A DNA stretch of 64,000 bases from assembly GCA_947034885.2 (NCBI GenBank), contig OX344752.2, forward strand, positions 3,038,001-3,102,000, written 5' to 3'. The stretch is from Thuidium tamariscinum. Its lineage: Eukaryota; Streptophyta; Bryopsida; Hypnales; Thuidiaceae. Shown here piece by piece: positions 23,393-35,826 of this stretch (the first letter of the stretch is position 1; every line of letters starts with the position of its first letter). Both the position numbers and the translations under genes were made by a program. The notes below the pieces were generated by a model. It made no database searches, was not told the origin of the DNA, and was given only the letters and a program-made list of their open reading frames with translations.

Positions 23393-24388
23393 ATGGCTGC
23401 TTCGAGGTCTGCAATCGCAGGCTGCGTGGCCGTGTTGGCCATTCTCAGCTTGATAAACGCACCCGTGTCCGCTAGTCGAAGCCTCTCCAGTTACAGTCAC
23501 AGCTATGGCGGATGCCAAGAAGGCTTCTACCAGCACTCGTGCCCCAACGTAGAAACCATCATCTACGAGTCTATGCTCAAGTCGTTCCAAAAGGACCCCA
23601 CCATCGCGCCCGGCGTCCTTCGCCTCGCCTACCACGATTGCTTCGTCCGCGGCTGCGACGCATCCTTGCTCCTCGACGGATCCAGCTCCGAGAAAAGCAA
23701 CATCATCAACACCAAACTCCACGGCTTCGACGCCATCGACGCCGCCAAGGCCGCCGTGGAAGAGGCCTGTCCCGGCACCGTTTCGTGCTCCGACGTGCTG
23801 CAGTTCGCCGTGCGCGACACAGTGAAGTTGACGGGAGGCCAAGGCTGGACGGTGCCCGCTGGCCGTCGCGACGGCACGGTTTCCAGGTCTTCCGAGGTCG
23901 CCGCCAATCTCATGACTCCCAACAACACGGCCCCCGTGCTGCTGAACGCTTTCCAGAAGAAGGGTCTGAACGCCGCGCAGATGGTGGCCCTGGCTGGCGC
24001 ACACACCATCGGCGTCGCACCTTGCTTGACGTTCGATGACCGTATCCACGGGGAGAAGGTGGATCCCACCCTCCCGTCCTCGTTCGCGAAATCGTTGTTG
24101 AAGAAGTGCCCTGTGTCTGGCATCACTGACGTGGACGTGAACCTGGACAAGGTTTCTCCGAAGAAGTTCGACTCGCAGTACTTCAAGAACATCGTGAACA
24201 AACTGGGTTTGTTGACTTCCGACCAGAGCATGTGGGTGGACTCGCGCACGAAAGGATCCGTGCGTGCAAACACCGACCGGGCGACGTTCAACTCGAACTT
24301 CGCGAAGGCGATGGTGGCGATGAGCCAGATCGACGTGTTGACGGGCAGCTCCGGCGAGATCAGGCGAGTGTGCACCGCCGTGAACTAA
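23393..24388 (+). CDS. Class III (secretory plant) peroxidase, intronless
   Basis: This haem enzyme oxidises phenolics and other donors with hydrogen peroxide in the apoplast or cell wall, with roles in lignin-like polymer formation, wall cross-linking and defence. The ATG at 23393 (context AACCATGGCT) gives 331 residues and is preferred to an in-frame ATG at 23354 because it begins directly with a signal peptide (residues 1-~28, hydrophobic GCVAVLAILSLINAP). Distal site: RLAYHDCFVRGCDASLLLDG with Arg77 and His81. Proximal haem ligand: His204 in ALAGAHTIGVAPC. The eight conserved disulfide cysteines are present (50/126, 83/88, 132/327, 211/239 by family pairing), plus an extra Cys41. It is much richer in GC than its surroundings. 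Many seed-plant members have three introns; none interrupts this one. Substrate cannot be told from sequence. Confidence 0.95.
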   Translation: MAASRSAIAGCVAVLAILSLINAPVSASRSLSSYSHSYGGCQEGFYQHSCPNVETIIYESMLKSFQKDPTIAPGVLRLAYHDCFVRGCDASLLLDGSSSEKSNIINTKLHGFDAIDAAKAAVEEACPGTVSCSDVLQFAVRDTVKLTGGQGWTVPAGRRDGTVSRSSEVAANLMTPNNTAPVLLNAFQKKGLNAAQMVALAGAHTIGVAPCLTFDDRIHGEKVDPTLPSSFAKSLLKKCPVSGITDVDVNLDKVSPKKFDSQYFKNIVNKLGLLTSDQSMWVDSRTKGSVRANTDRATFNSNFAKAMVAMSQIDVLTGSSGEIRRVCTAVN

Positions 24389-25951
24389 GTGAGCAGTTGA
24401 TTTGGTACTCGGCCAGGAGCCAGCTACATATATGGCGGGCACCCATCAGTACAGTATTCATGCTAGCTCTTTGGACCATCAGTTAGAAGTAGCAACCATT
24501 TATTCCATGTCACGGTATGTTGGTTTTCGACCCGACTATTTGAGGAGGGCGTTCTCCACTGGGTGGCTGCATTCGTGGTTAGTTAGTTAGTTTGATTCAT
24601 GCCCCCACCTCAATTGAGTGGTGACGAAATTCATGTAATTATCTAAATAATTCATGGGCTACCGGTGATGTATGTCTGCGCAAGTAGCACATCTCGATCC
24701 AGGCACGTCTTCATGATACACAATTCAATAATCAATTGACTTGCGGTACTTCGATTAATTGTTCGCTTCTAGCTGGATAGTCTCCAGTGCCGGTACCCCT
24801 AATCTGTTCCTAAATAATTAAGAATCGAGTGATTTAATTTATGGAGAAGTGAGATCTTTGTTTGGAGGCGCTGGAGGTTTCCCTGAATGACTGTCCCAGA
24901 TCAGACGATTTCAAGCTAGCTAGCTTTTCTGATTGCGTTTGAAGCTGGAGTCACAGCTCGGAGTGAAGTCATGAATTAGCCTCACGCCCTCACCCTGACC
25001 TACGTAGTTCCAACTGAAATATGCATGAATGTGCTTCAAAGTTACGTTGATTCGCTGCCCCGAATTGAGGTGAAATGATCAAAGAACGGGTCAGAACTGT
25101 TGCATGTGAACTCCTCGTCACCATTCTAGGAAACAATTTGTGCAGCTTATCCTAGCCTTTAAATGTTTGCCGAGTGGTACATTTGAGGCATTTTTTGTGA
25201 ACGTAAATTTTGTTAATTAAATGGGGGATATGCCACAAAAATTGTGACATATATCTTCACAAATTCACAAGTTTTTATTTTCAGTGCATAAACGAGGGCA
25301 TTTATAGATTTTGGGTTCAGGCCACGCGCCAAACGTATGGAATATCGCTAGTTTCACGAAATTAACGCCCTTGGTAGTTTGTTTCATTTGTAACGGTAAT
25401 GGATACGAATCCCACCGGAAACACTTCGTAGTTGTCGTCTTCATTTTGCAATTTATTGTTCAAATTCTGGCTACTACGACGTATATCATATGAAAATCTG
25501 GCTTCCGTACTCTTCAGCGTCACCCACTCAGGCACTCACCCGGGCCCTAGTGCTGTCGAGAACGGAGCAACGTTTGCTCCCAAGAAAAAGCAACGTCTGG
25601 CAAAGGATCCCCGGCTTCCCTCTTCATCAACCCTGAATTTTTTATTTTTTATTTTTTAAACAAACGAAAAATCAACCTTGAGTTTCAATGCACATCTGTT
25701 TTCTTCTGTGGTTGCCAGTGATCTCACAACGGATGTCCAGATGTTCATTTTTGGAAGTTTTTTTTTGTATTTACACCAAGGGCATGAAGAAATTAAATAG
25801 CAACCGAGTGAAATTTAGCCAGTTTAGGCCTTTCGGGATCACTGGTGGTTGCTATCAAGCGGCAGGCTAGGGCTTCAGTTCTAAGAGTTGGACAGGATTT
25901 TTCTTCTCTATAGACTGAGAATCATCTTTGTCAGGGTCGGCTGCCTTATCT
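24389..25951. other. Peroxidase 3' region and intergenic DNA
   Basis: The first few hundred bases probably include the 3' untranslated region. No further gene, RNA or transposon end was recognised. Confidence 0.4.
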
Positions 25952-26222
25952 GGCAGGACGTCAAATCCTACCATCAAAGGTGGGCCCAGCAAGATCAATT
26001 TTGGGTTCTCCAGCTAAGAGTGAAAAAAAAAAACATTTTGTGCCATGTCTAGGGTGTGTTGAAGACCTCCCCTAGCTAATTTGGGTCTTGTGATCAGCAA
26101 GAAAAAAAATATGGTTTCGCAATTTGAAAAAAAAAATCACAAGAAAAAAAAATTCCTGCATTTTCCCGAGGTAAATCCATCTGCTGGGCCCACCTTCGAT
26201 GGTAGGATTTAACGTCTTGCCC
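25952..26222. mobile_element. MITE with ~40-bp inverted ends
   Basis: The left arm (GGCAGGACGTCAAATCCTAC... to GGTGGGCCCAGC) and the right arm (GCTGGGCCCACC... to GACGTTAAATCC on the other strand) pair over about 40 bp with few mismatches. TTAT occurs next to both borders and may be a target duplication. The centre is poly(A)-rich. Confidence 0.6.
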
Positions 26223-27688
26223 TTATTTGGATCAATTGGGTGAGCAGTTCCTGCTGCGGTTGCTAAGCGACTAGGAGGGCCTAGGTTGAGAGGTGGACTT
26301 ACCAGAGAAATCCAAACTAGAACTCGCTGACCATAACGATCAGTTTCATTATCATACTTGGTCTAAACATGCCCAATTACAAATAGAAATTCTGCAGCAG
26401 CGTGAAGAGCACCACCAGGCACCGCATGGCCAGAAAAAGTTGCAAAAGAATTTGATAAGCTCAAGTTCAAGCGAGCGATACAGTAACTGGGGCAGCAAGT
26501 GTCTACGGCTTGGAGGTGGTGGGTTCTTCAACAATGAACCTAGCACGTGCCCTAACTCGGACACCTCTCTGGCGCGTCATTCCTAACGCGAAGCTCTAAC
26601 CCGACAGACGCTTCCAATTGCGATGTTGCACACAATAAGAGGCTTCCAAATTGTTTACTACCCATAAGAAGCTCTTAGTTGTGTTAACTATTGACCAGCT
26701 GATGCTTTCAAGTTGGAGCAGACCGGCCCGACGCAGTTACGGCAAGTTGCTCTTGAGTTCTTCAAAAAAGAGCTAATGCACCTTGCAAGCTCTTATTAGG
26801 GAATAACCGAACTCAGAAAGTTAGCCTCCCTCCACGACTTCCGTGTTTAGAAGTCTAAATTTCTACAGCGTCTTATCTCCCCAGGAATTCACCCGGGGAT
26901 ACAGTTCGACAACCTCCTGACGAAAATCAATTTGTCGAACGGAGCAACTGGAGTACCGCAAATCGGTAAACAACCTGTCGGGTTGAATACATGGTATACA
27001 TTCAAATGGCCTGATCAAGAAAGTTTAAGCACTAACGCTTTCACTTATCGGAGACCATAGCTTGGAACTGAGTCAGTTCGTAAAAAAAGCGTGGTGAGTA
27101 CCCCGCCCTTCTCTTCGCTCGAGAGCAACCTAGTCACGAACTCATCTGTTAATTCAAGTGCCCAGCTCTCTCTCCCAGCCTCTCAAGTACAGTACTGATA
27201 GACTCTCACTTAATAAGTCTCACAGAATCGTCCGTTCAATTCGAAGACCCGGACTGTCAAGATGATGCCGGCCATACAATTTAAGTTCCGAGACGTCTAA
27301 GACTCTAAGTGCAGCCTATGCATTCAGTTAAGGAACTGAAAGAAATATACATTTATATGTAACACAAGAGGTTGACCGAATTAAGTATTTTTTAGGGGAA
27401 TATAAAGACCCATACAGAACGAAGCAGCCTCCAGTAGAGAGATATATACAAAGCCCCCTGAGATACAAAATTCAATGTTGCATATCCATTACAAACCCGA
27501 CATAACGTCCTAAATCGAAGTGACGCCGATACAAAAATGATAAAGCAAGAAGAGACCAAACCTCCAGTACACAGCATATTCACACACAGCTTCAGATTCA
27601 ACGCCCAACGGACTTGACAAAAACTTATGCAAGGATGGTATTAAGCAACACCATTTAGTGACGAACAGAAGCCCAAAGTAACCGAAAC
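26223..27688. other. Intergenic DNA between the MITE and histone H4
   Basis: Moderate GC and no recognisable gene. Open stretches such as 26293-26586 lack an ATG at their start and resemble nothing known. The last ~80 bases probably include the H4 3' untranslated region. Confidence 0.4.
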
Positions 27689-28009
<321 letters not shown>

Positions 28010-28177
28010 TCACAAGAGCGGAGTAACAAATCTAAGATACGTGAGAAACGCAATGGAATCGAACACAGGAAAGAGAAGCGGAGAAGATGGAGTTGCATCT
28101 GATAGGAGACCTGGAAGTGCGAGGGAACCATATGGTGCCTCCAAGAGCGGGAAGAAAGGGGATTTGAATTCAATCGA

Positions 28178-28187
28178 TTTGGCGCCA
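28178..28187 (-). promoter_or_regulatory. E2F-type site upstream of histone H4
   Basis: TTTGGCGCCA contains TTTGGCGC, matching the E2F consensus TTTSSCGC, 178 bp upstream of the H4 start codon. E2F sites are known in S-phase genes. Binding here is inferred. Confidence 0.5.
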
Positions 28188-28329
28188 GATTTTTCGTTTT
28201 TGAAAGATTTCTGACTGAGTTCGCCGTTCACTAGCACCTCTCTATTATCACTTTGTACTGTATAGTCGGAGAGCTTTTTTCCCTTAAGTAAACATGCTTG
28301 AACTTCAAGGTGAAGTCCCATGAATCACG

Positions 28330-30080
28330 GCTTCTTTTGTGGTCAAATTTTGGAATGCAAGTTTTGTTCATCTATAGTAGGCCATTGATAACAAATAATA
28401 ATTGCTTGCTCCAAACAGCTCAAGGGCTTTGAATTTTTACCCTTCAAACTAATAATTTAGGCACAATGTAATGATCCTTCAACTTGCTTCCCTACATGAC
28501 CATTGTTTTTCATTTTGTAGAAAAACTTCAGCAAATTTGCCAATTTTGACCATTGTAGCTTCATCCCTCCCAAAACTAGCCTTTGTAGTAAGGCCAATTG
28601 GAGGGACATTGGTCAAATAAATGTTGTACACAACCATGGAGATTGAAACTCCCTATCCTCAAAAGGACAAATTCTAAAAGCCAAAAGTATACCTCAAAGC
28701 CTTAGAAGCATTCTAAAAAGAATTTAATGTTCAAAGTAGTAGATTTGCATTAGAAAGTAGTTGCGGATAGAAGTACCAAATTGGCTACAGACTCTATTGC
28801 ATGTTTTCCATTTGACATTGTTGGGCATATATCATATGTTTGGATTACAAATGCTCTTATACAAATACATTTATATTGTAGTTGTATTGTTGAAGGATGA
28901 TTATCCCTTTTTTCCCATTCAAAAATGTTATGTCCATTAAAGCCTATAATTTTTATGTAAAACTCCCTTTATATTTTGACTATCACTTTATTATTTTACA
29001 AGGTGTTGCATATACATACACTAAAACCATATTCAATGGTTAGGGTTGATAAAAGTTATTTCTAAAATTAAATACACAAATTGGGAGGATATGATTTTGT
29101 CATCAAACTTCTAGATAGAAAAAACAAATTTTTTGGAAAGGAATGCATACACCTTGACTACCAAAAAATGAGAATAAAAGATATTGACAAGTGTGAAGGA
29201 TTATGAAGGCTACTTTTCAATTTTTGTAATTGTTAGTACTTCTTAAACACTATATATCTTACATCTTAATGGTCTTTCAAAATTCTATATAATCATCTTC
29301 ATTGAAGGCACTTAGATTGTAACATTTTTTAATCCTTTACAAAGCTACTATAAATATTCGAATGATGAATGGATTTTCCAGGATTCACAATTTTCAAATA
29401 TATATTCAACACTTAATGATCTACAAGCCAAATTATGACCCAAATTTTAACACTCACTTTATACTTTGGCACATTTTGAAAAAGAAATGTTGAAAAGTAT
29501 GATTATAAATTCTATTCGGATCCATTGCTCTCAAATTTAAAAGAATTTTTTACTTATTTTTAAATGAATGTGAAGCTTCTAACTTAAATGTTTATCAAAA
29601 TATGATTTTCAATTTTAGCTTCTGTTTTATTTATGATAATCAGCTAAATTTTAATTATACATTAATTGGTAAAATCAAGTAAAAGATTTGATGGTAGAAA
29701 ACTTATAAGTTTCTCCATTAATAATAAATGTATTTCTTCTAAAACTATATTAGATGTTTTAGCTATATTAAATTTTATATAATTATCACAAAGTGAGTGT
29801 TAAAATATTCCTTAACCAACAATAAGATAATTGTTTAGAAAAAATTGTATATTGGTATAGGTGGAGTTGTTTATATAATGGAATGAAATAGAGGAAGATT
29901 TCATCAACTAAAAGAGAATGGATAATTTAAAAGAGCTATAAACACGTCTTTTTGGACAATAGCAGATACGATAACTTCTAAAAGAGTTGACATCCAATGG
30001 ATGAGGTCATGGACATTTTCAAAAATTTAGTCTAGGATCTATATAAAATGAACTACACAATATAGTGAAATTAGGTTGCT
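28330..30080. other. AT-rich intergenic DNA
   Basis: No open frame, RNA gene or clear transposon end was recognised in this stretch. Confidence 0.4.
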
Positions 30081-30981
30081 TTAACCTCTAAAAGACCATT
30101 GCCCATTCAAGAGACAAATTGGATTTTAGGCAAGTACTCATGGTCTTGATTTTTGTCATGATTTTTTAAAACTCTTTTGGAAGATAGACAAATTGATTAG
30201 CTTCATAGGAATATGCCAATTGGTACCCAAGAACAAAAGTTATCCCCAAATAAGCTCTAAATAAGAAAGATTACGAAACAAAAAATTCAAAATTTTCAAA
30301 ATTTTTATAAATGTTTATTTTTCCTCATAGGTAATATTTTTGTCTACATGGAAAGATTTTATTCATTTCATTTGAATAAACTTTGTGAAAGTTATAAACA
30401 ATTTTGTTTGGGGGATAATCCTAGCATCTTTTTGAAAAAATAACTTGTAGAATTCATTTTTGAAGGCAATTTTTTTCTTAAATCCATTTTTTTGGAATGG
30501 TTTAGTTTTTTTTTCTAGAATAATTTTACCATTGAAATTAGTGAGTTTTAGTTTCATCTTAGAGATATTAATAATTTAGATTTCCCTTCTATCTTATACC
30601 GCTACTTCTACTTAGCAATTTTTTTTTTAAAATTAAGTTTTTTTTATTTCATTTTTTTTCTAGACTTTCAATTGAATTAACCTCAATAAAGATCTAAAGT
30701 TCAAAACTTTGCAAAGCAAAAAATTTGAATTAAGAAGTTTCAAAGTCAAATAATCTAGTCTTGCACACTTATTTTTTCACTTTAAACACTTATATCTTGC
30801 AGTGTATGGTGTCACAAATTTTGGAGCTAATTCCTCACATTTTCATGCTAATTAAGTGAAAGATCTTATAGTTAGGTGTCAAAAAATAATAGTTTTCAAG
30901 TTTTTTTACTATTTACCATTAAAATGATAAATTTTAGTGTCTTTTGGCAAAAAAACAAGGCCTTGGTCCTTTAGGGGTTAA
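30081..30981. mobile_element. TTAA-family element, complete (901 bp)
   Basis: The ends are TTAACCTCTAAAAGACCA and TGGTCCTTTAGGGGTTAA. The interior, near 30,780-30,960, shares organisation with the element at 34876-35826 (a 'cacttatatcttgcagt' block followed by ~150 bp to the end). Non-coding. Confidence 0.7.
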
Positions 30982-31162
30982 CATTTAGGTTGCCTTACAT
31001 CAAGAAATTCCCTTTACTAGCCATCAAATTCAACAAATATTTCCAAAAATATTTCTATTTGTATACATAGAGGTTCATAAATCCAATTACAATAAAAATG
31101 TACTACTTTTGTATACAATAACTAGAAATATTTATATAGTGCTAAATGTTAAGAAATTAGAG

Positions 31163-31882
31163 TGGGGTGATTCCAAGAAACACTTGTACTATTTTGTGTC
31201 ACACGTTGCATGTTGATTTGTTTTTTGGTTATAACTTTTGTGTTTTGACCAATTGACTCAAGATTTGTAGGAAAGGTACTCATAACTATTATAAACCTTC
31301 CCTAATTTTTTTGATCATTTTTAAAAATAATTTACTATCCAAAAATAAACCCCAATTGGATGTCATCGGAGATGTCATACTTTGCAGTTTAGGGGTTTTT
31401 AGTACTATGGAGTACCTTTTCTTAAAATTATCTTGAGATGGTCTTCTAGTAAACTTCTAGCTTTCCAGAGAAGGATTTTAAGAAATAGTTAATTTTATGT
31501 AGTGTAGACATCTACAAAAAGAGGTCCTTTTTGTTTGTAATTTGAAACATATAAAATATTATTTTGGTGTTTTTTTTGGTGAATGACCATCTCTACAAAG
31601 TTGTTGCAAATGGATACTTTTTTTTTTGTAAATACCTATTTTTACTATTTTTCCCTAATTAAAACATAAAGGTATGTATTTTCTTGGGGTTTGGCACTTT
31701 TCAAGTTCTCCTACTTTGAGAATTTTCCTGTGCAATTCCTTCCTTGGGTACCTTTGTCTAAAAAGTGTATATATAAGTCATGTTTTTCAAATTTTTCAAA
31801 TTAGTTTTCAAATTTTAAAGTACTCCCAAAAATATCATGAAATTGCAACAATTAGTACAGGTGTTTCTTACAATCACCCAGT
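31163..31882. mobile_element. Non-autonomous element with GGGTGATTNNAAGAAACAC ends (copy 1)
   Basis: The left end is GGGGTGATTCCAAGAAACAC; the right end, on the other strand, is GGGTGATTGTAAGAAACACC. AGT abuts both borders (3-bp duplication possible). Interior similarity to the copy at 60111-60826 is visible in inverted orientation. Confidence 0.6.
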
Positions 31883-34364
31883 GAATGAACCTTATTTCAA
31901 TATTTTGTATATATACATTGACCTCCAATAATTATACAACATACCTATTTGTGCCATTCAAAGAAACTTGCATAATTTGGAATATAATTAGGCAAGCATA
32001 AGAAAAGAAGTAGGGGTCAAAAGGGCCACAAAGGAAATTTGTTCCACTCAAAGTGTGATAGAAATAGGAGATAGGTTGTATGAGGCCATTAAAAAGAATG
32101 ATCCCATTCAATTAAGGCAATATGTGGCTTCCTTTTGTGACATCATTCCCATCATTTCATTACAGATTCAAACTCAACCAATGCATTGTAATGGAGAAAA
32201 GGAGATTGAAAAAGAAAACAATAAGCAACACACTAATTGTCATAATTGCAAGAGACTCTACAAAATATAACTTTGAACTTTAAGACTATTAGACTCTATA
32301 CAAATAGAGGCTCAACAACAATGCTTTTGGATATTCTCCGTATACTCTACAAGGTCCAAGAGTGGGATTTTCATGGTTTGAAGCTAGAAAAACTAATAAC
32401 AATTAAGGATTATGGTTTGTAAGCTCATTACAAAAGCAAAAAAATAAAAGGTTAAAACTACAAAAAGAATGAAACTACTTTTATAGATATTAGGGAGAGC
32501 AATATGATTTAGAGAAAGGCAACAAGTCTTGGATGATTTTGACATGTGTCAATGAAGGATTGTAGATCTTATGATAGAACTACAAGATTTAGAGAAGAGT
32601 TGTAGGGTTTATTAGAAAGTAGTGGGGCTTGGAAGACATTTACAATTGCAAGGGTCATTAGAGAGTGGTTGGTGTTGATAGAAATTGGGATGGAACAATA
32701 TTGAGTTCTATTAAGTGCCAAGGACATAGCAAAGACTGCCTACATGGTAGTATTTAATGCTCCTAGAAGCTTGCATTGGTGAAAAGACAAGAAAAAAAAG
32801 TGTAGTGATCTAATATTGAGAGTATACAATCTTATGTGGCATTGGCAAAATAGAAGTGCAAACAAATGGAAAGAAAAGGCATGATAATATTGATCCAATT
32901 AATGAGTAAAGAAGACTCAAATGTAGTGTGGGAATAATTGAGGGACTCACCTACAAGAAAGAAGGTAGCCAAAAAGGGTAGTTATAAGACCTCATAGTGG
33001 TAGGCAAAAGAACCACAAGTAGAAAAATGGTTGAGAAAAACAATATTTGGATGACTCATTTGTATTTTCTATAATATAAAAAATGCCAAATGCAACACAA
33101 ATTTATATTGAATTTAATGTTTTTATGTCATACAAAATACAAATGTTGCCTAAATATTGATTTTTGCAACATAATTTTCTACTAATTGTGAAATTTTATT
33201 TGTAGAGAGGGTAATGTTCATCAAATCACAATAAAAATGGCATTTATAGAATTGGTACAAAAGATGTAAGATTAGAATACAAACTAAAGGAACTATATGA
33301 GGTTGTGAAGTCATCTACAAAGAATTACACAAAGGTGTTGAACTTGAAAAGACTACAATGTCAAATGAAGAACATCATCATGAAGATTGTTGATCAATAA
33401 AGTAGAAGACAATTGAAGCTTACTTTGAGGGGATTTGATACATCAACAATTGTAGTCAATTTGGGAGGTGGAGAACTTGTCTTTCATTTGCAACTAATAA
33501 ATAAAAATAACTAGAAAAGGAAATTGATTCCTAGAGATTTGATTGTACTAAAATATACTTGTTTTGTGGTACTTCTACCAACACAATGAATTTATTAGCA
33601 AAATTTTGGTCATCAATGGAATTTTAATCATAATGAATCTTTGTGCTCGTATGTATTTAGCTAAGAGTTATACATGTGATCTACATCTTTGGAGTGTATC
33701 TTCTTAAAGAATTCTTTTTTGTTCTTACATAGTAACATGTCTTATCTTTTAGTGTCATGGTGGTGAGCATGAAAATCCCAAACTCAATACTATGCAAGAA
33801 TGGAATTCTCCCCAAAAGACAACTAGACTCTAAATGCCAAATTGAGAGTACATATGGATTCAAGTAAAATTTAGTGGTTGTAAGACTATGCAACCAAGAA
33901 GAACAAAACTACAAAATCAATAATTAGCTACCAAATTCAATATGCCACATAATGAATGCAAATCAAGTTCAGAAAGCAATGAGAGACAAAAGAAAGCTCC
34001 AAAAGAACTAAGAAGGAAAAAAACTAGAATAACTTCTTTTCACCATGACCAACAACAATCTTTTGTTTGCATGGTTTGCAACACAAGAATAGGAACTAAA
34101 TAACACAATGACATTAGAAAGTGTCACAATGAGAGTTGGCATCACTAAAACACAATTCAATATTCAAATGCCATTGACATAAACTATGTGTATTGCTACC
34201 TGAAAGAGTTCAAAATTGGTGCTAGCTCTTTTGCTAAAATACACCAAGTTCTTCCATGATAGTTTTATACTCTAAAATTCAACATACATTGAACTACAAC
34301 ACACACACAAACTATTGTTCAATGAATCTCTACACCAACAATCTCACAAAAATGGTTCTATAAA
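31883..34364. other. AT-rich intergenic DNA with possible gene relics
   Basis: A short open stretch at 32055-32270 (IEIGDRLYEAIKKNDPIQL) is exon-like but ends quickly, and I could not assign it. The rest shows no gene or clear element boundary. Confidence 0.35.
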
Positions 34365-34662
34365 CATTAGGAGGGATTTGAGGCCAGCAAAGGGCCGTTT
34401 CGGGACTGTTCCCGAAACAAGGTCTGGGAACAGCTGGCTGCTGGTCAGCATTTTCAAAATAAATAAATAAATAAAATTTGGGTCCTGAAATATGAAAAAA
34501 AGTCCAAAAAAAAATTTATTTTTTTCGGAAAAAAAAAGTCGATGACGTGGCAGTCGCTCGACCACGTTGGATTCCTGCGGGAACTACGTTCCCGCGGCTG
34601 TTTTCGGGATTTCGGGCTGTGGGAACTCACAGGCTCCCATTGCCCTCAAATCCCTCCTAATG
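34365..34662. mobile_element. MITE of the GACGTGGCA-motif family (copy 1, 298 bp)
   Basis: It has perfect 19-bp inverted ends CATTAGGAGGGATTTGAGG. Internal GACGTGGCAGTCGCTCGACC lies near the right end and is conserved in copies at 44748-45089 and 62849-63172. Confidence 0.75.
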
Positions 34663-34779
34663 CAAGTTGACTACACTCCCTATGAACACCCTACTTTGTT
34701 GACATGCACTGTTCGCCATGTTTTCTACCCACCTACATGACTAATAGTCTAAGTCCAATGTAATAGAACCTTAATTTTA

Positions 34780-34781
<2 letters not shown>

Positions 34782-34842
<61 letters not shown>
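34782..34842. repeat. (AT)n microsatellite
   Basis: An uninterrupted run of about 30 AT units. Confidence 0.95.
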
Positions 34843-34843
<1 letters not shown>

Positions 34844-34875
34844 GCTTGCCAATATCAAACAAGGTGTACTAATGG

Positions 34876-35826
34876 TTAACCCCTAAAGGACCAAATTGTG
34901 TTTTTTGGCACCATAGCAATTTGGAGCAGCTCACTATGAATGGAGTTTTTATTTTTTTTCTTTGAAATTTTCACAAAACATGTGTCTGAGGAGTAGCTTT
35001 AAGGCCCAACAATTTTCATAACTTTTGACTACATGGTGAAAAAGTTATTGTATGATATGTAATTTTCTTTACTTGGCGGACAGCCCAGAAGCAAAAAAAA
35101 CTTCTTCAAAAATCACTTTTTTTTAATTTTTAATTTTGAAATTTGTTCTTTAGATTTTTATCTACTTGGAAAGCTTTGAATCATTCCATTTTAATTAATG
35201 AAATGAAAGTTATAGGAGTTTTAGTTTGTGGGTAGTTTATGGGTAGTTGTGGAATCTTTACTAAAATAAACTTTGAAGTCATTTATTTTATTCAATTTTT
35301 TAATATTTTTGAATAAAAACCATAATATTGGGTGTATATTGTTTATTAAAACATTACAACCATTGGGATTGGCATTTTTCAATCCCATAAAAAAATAGTT
35401 AACAATTTAGTATTTTAGATCATTTTCTACTTCTTTCTATTTACTTATTTTTTCCTACATCTTGTACAATTCCAAATCATTTGAAAGTTTTCAAGCATGT
35501 AGCCAACTTGATTTGAAGAATGAATTCAAAGAGTTACAAACATTTTGTACATTTTTTCATATAAATGTGAGCTACTGAAGTGCAGCTGCCCTGATTTTTA
35601 CAGGGTCAAAAAATGGTTCTTTGACAATTCAAACACTAATATCTTGTAATCTACATGGTGAAAATTTCTGAAATTTTTTTCCACATCTTCTTGAACTAGT
35701 TTATTTTAAGATCCTATGGTTACAAATATTCAAAGATGTTTTTTTCTGAGATTTTGTACTTGTTTTAGAAATGGCAGTTTTGGAGCGTTTTTGGTGAAAA
35801 CATAGTCAAAAACCTTTAGACGTTAA
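34876..35826. mobile_element. TTAA-family element, complete (951 bp)
   Basis: It starts TTAACCCCTAAAGGACCA. The other end is diverged (AACCTTTAGACGTTAA) but its subterminal sequence matches the intact terminus of the copy at 18560. Non-coding. Confidence 0.65.

Noticed and set aside
23330-24442. Long minus-strand frames opposite the peroxidase gene
   Set aside because: They are antisense shadows of a GC-rich coding region; the plus strand has all peroxidase motifs.
32055-32270. Short open stretch IEIGDRLYEAIKKNDPIQL... as a possible lipid-transfer-like exon
   Set aside because: The resemblance was vague, the frame ends after about 70 codons and no partner exon was found.
34365-34662. Assigning this MITE to Tourist (TAA/TTA duplication)
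   Set aside because: TTA on the left and TAA on the right are complements within the inverted ends, not direct repeats; a TA duplication is as likely, so the superfamily was left open.
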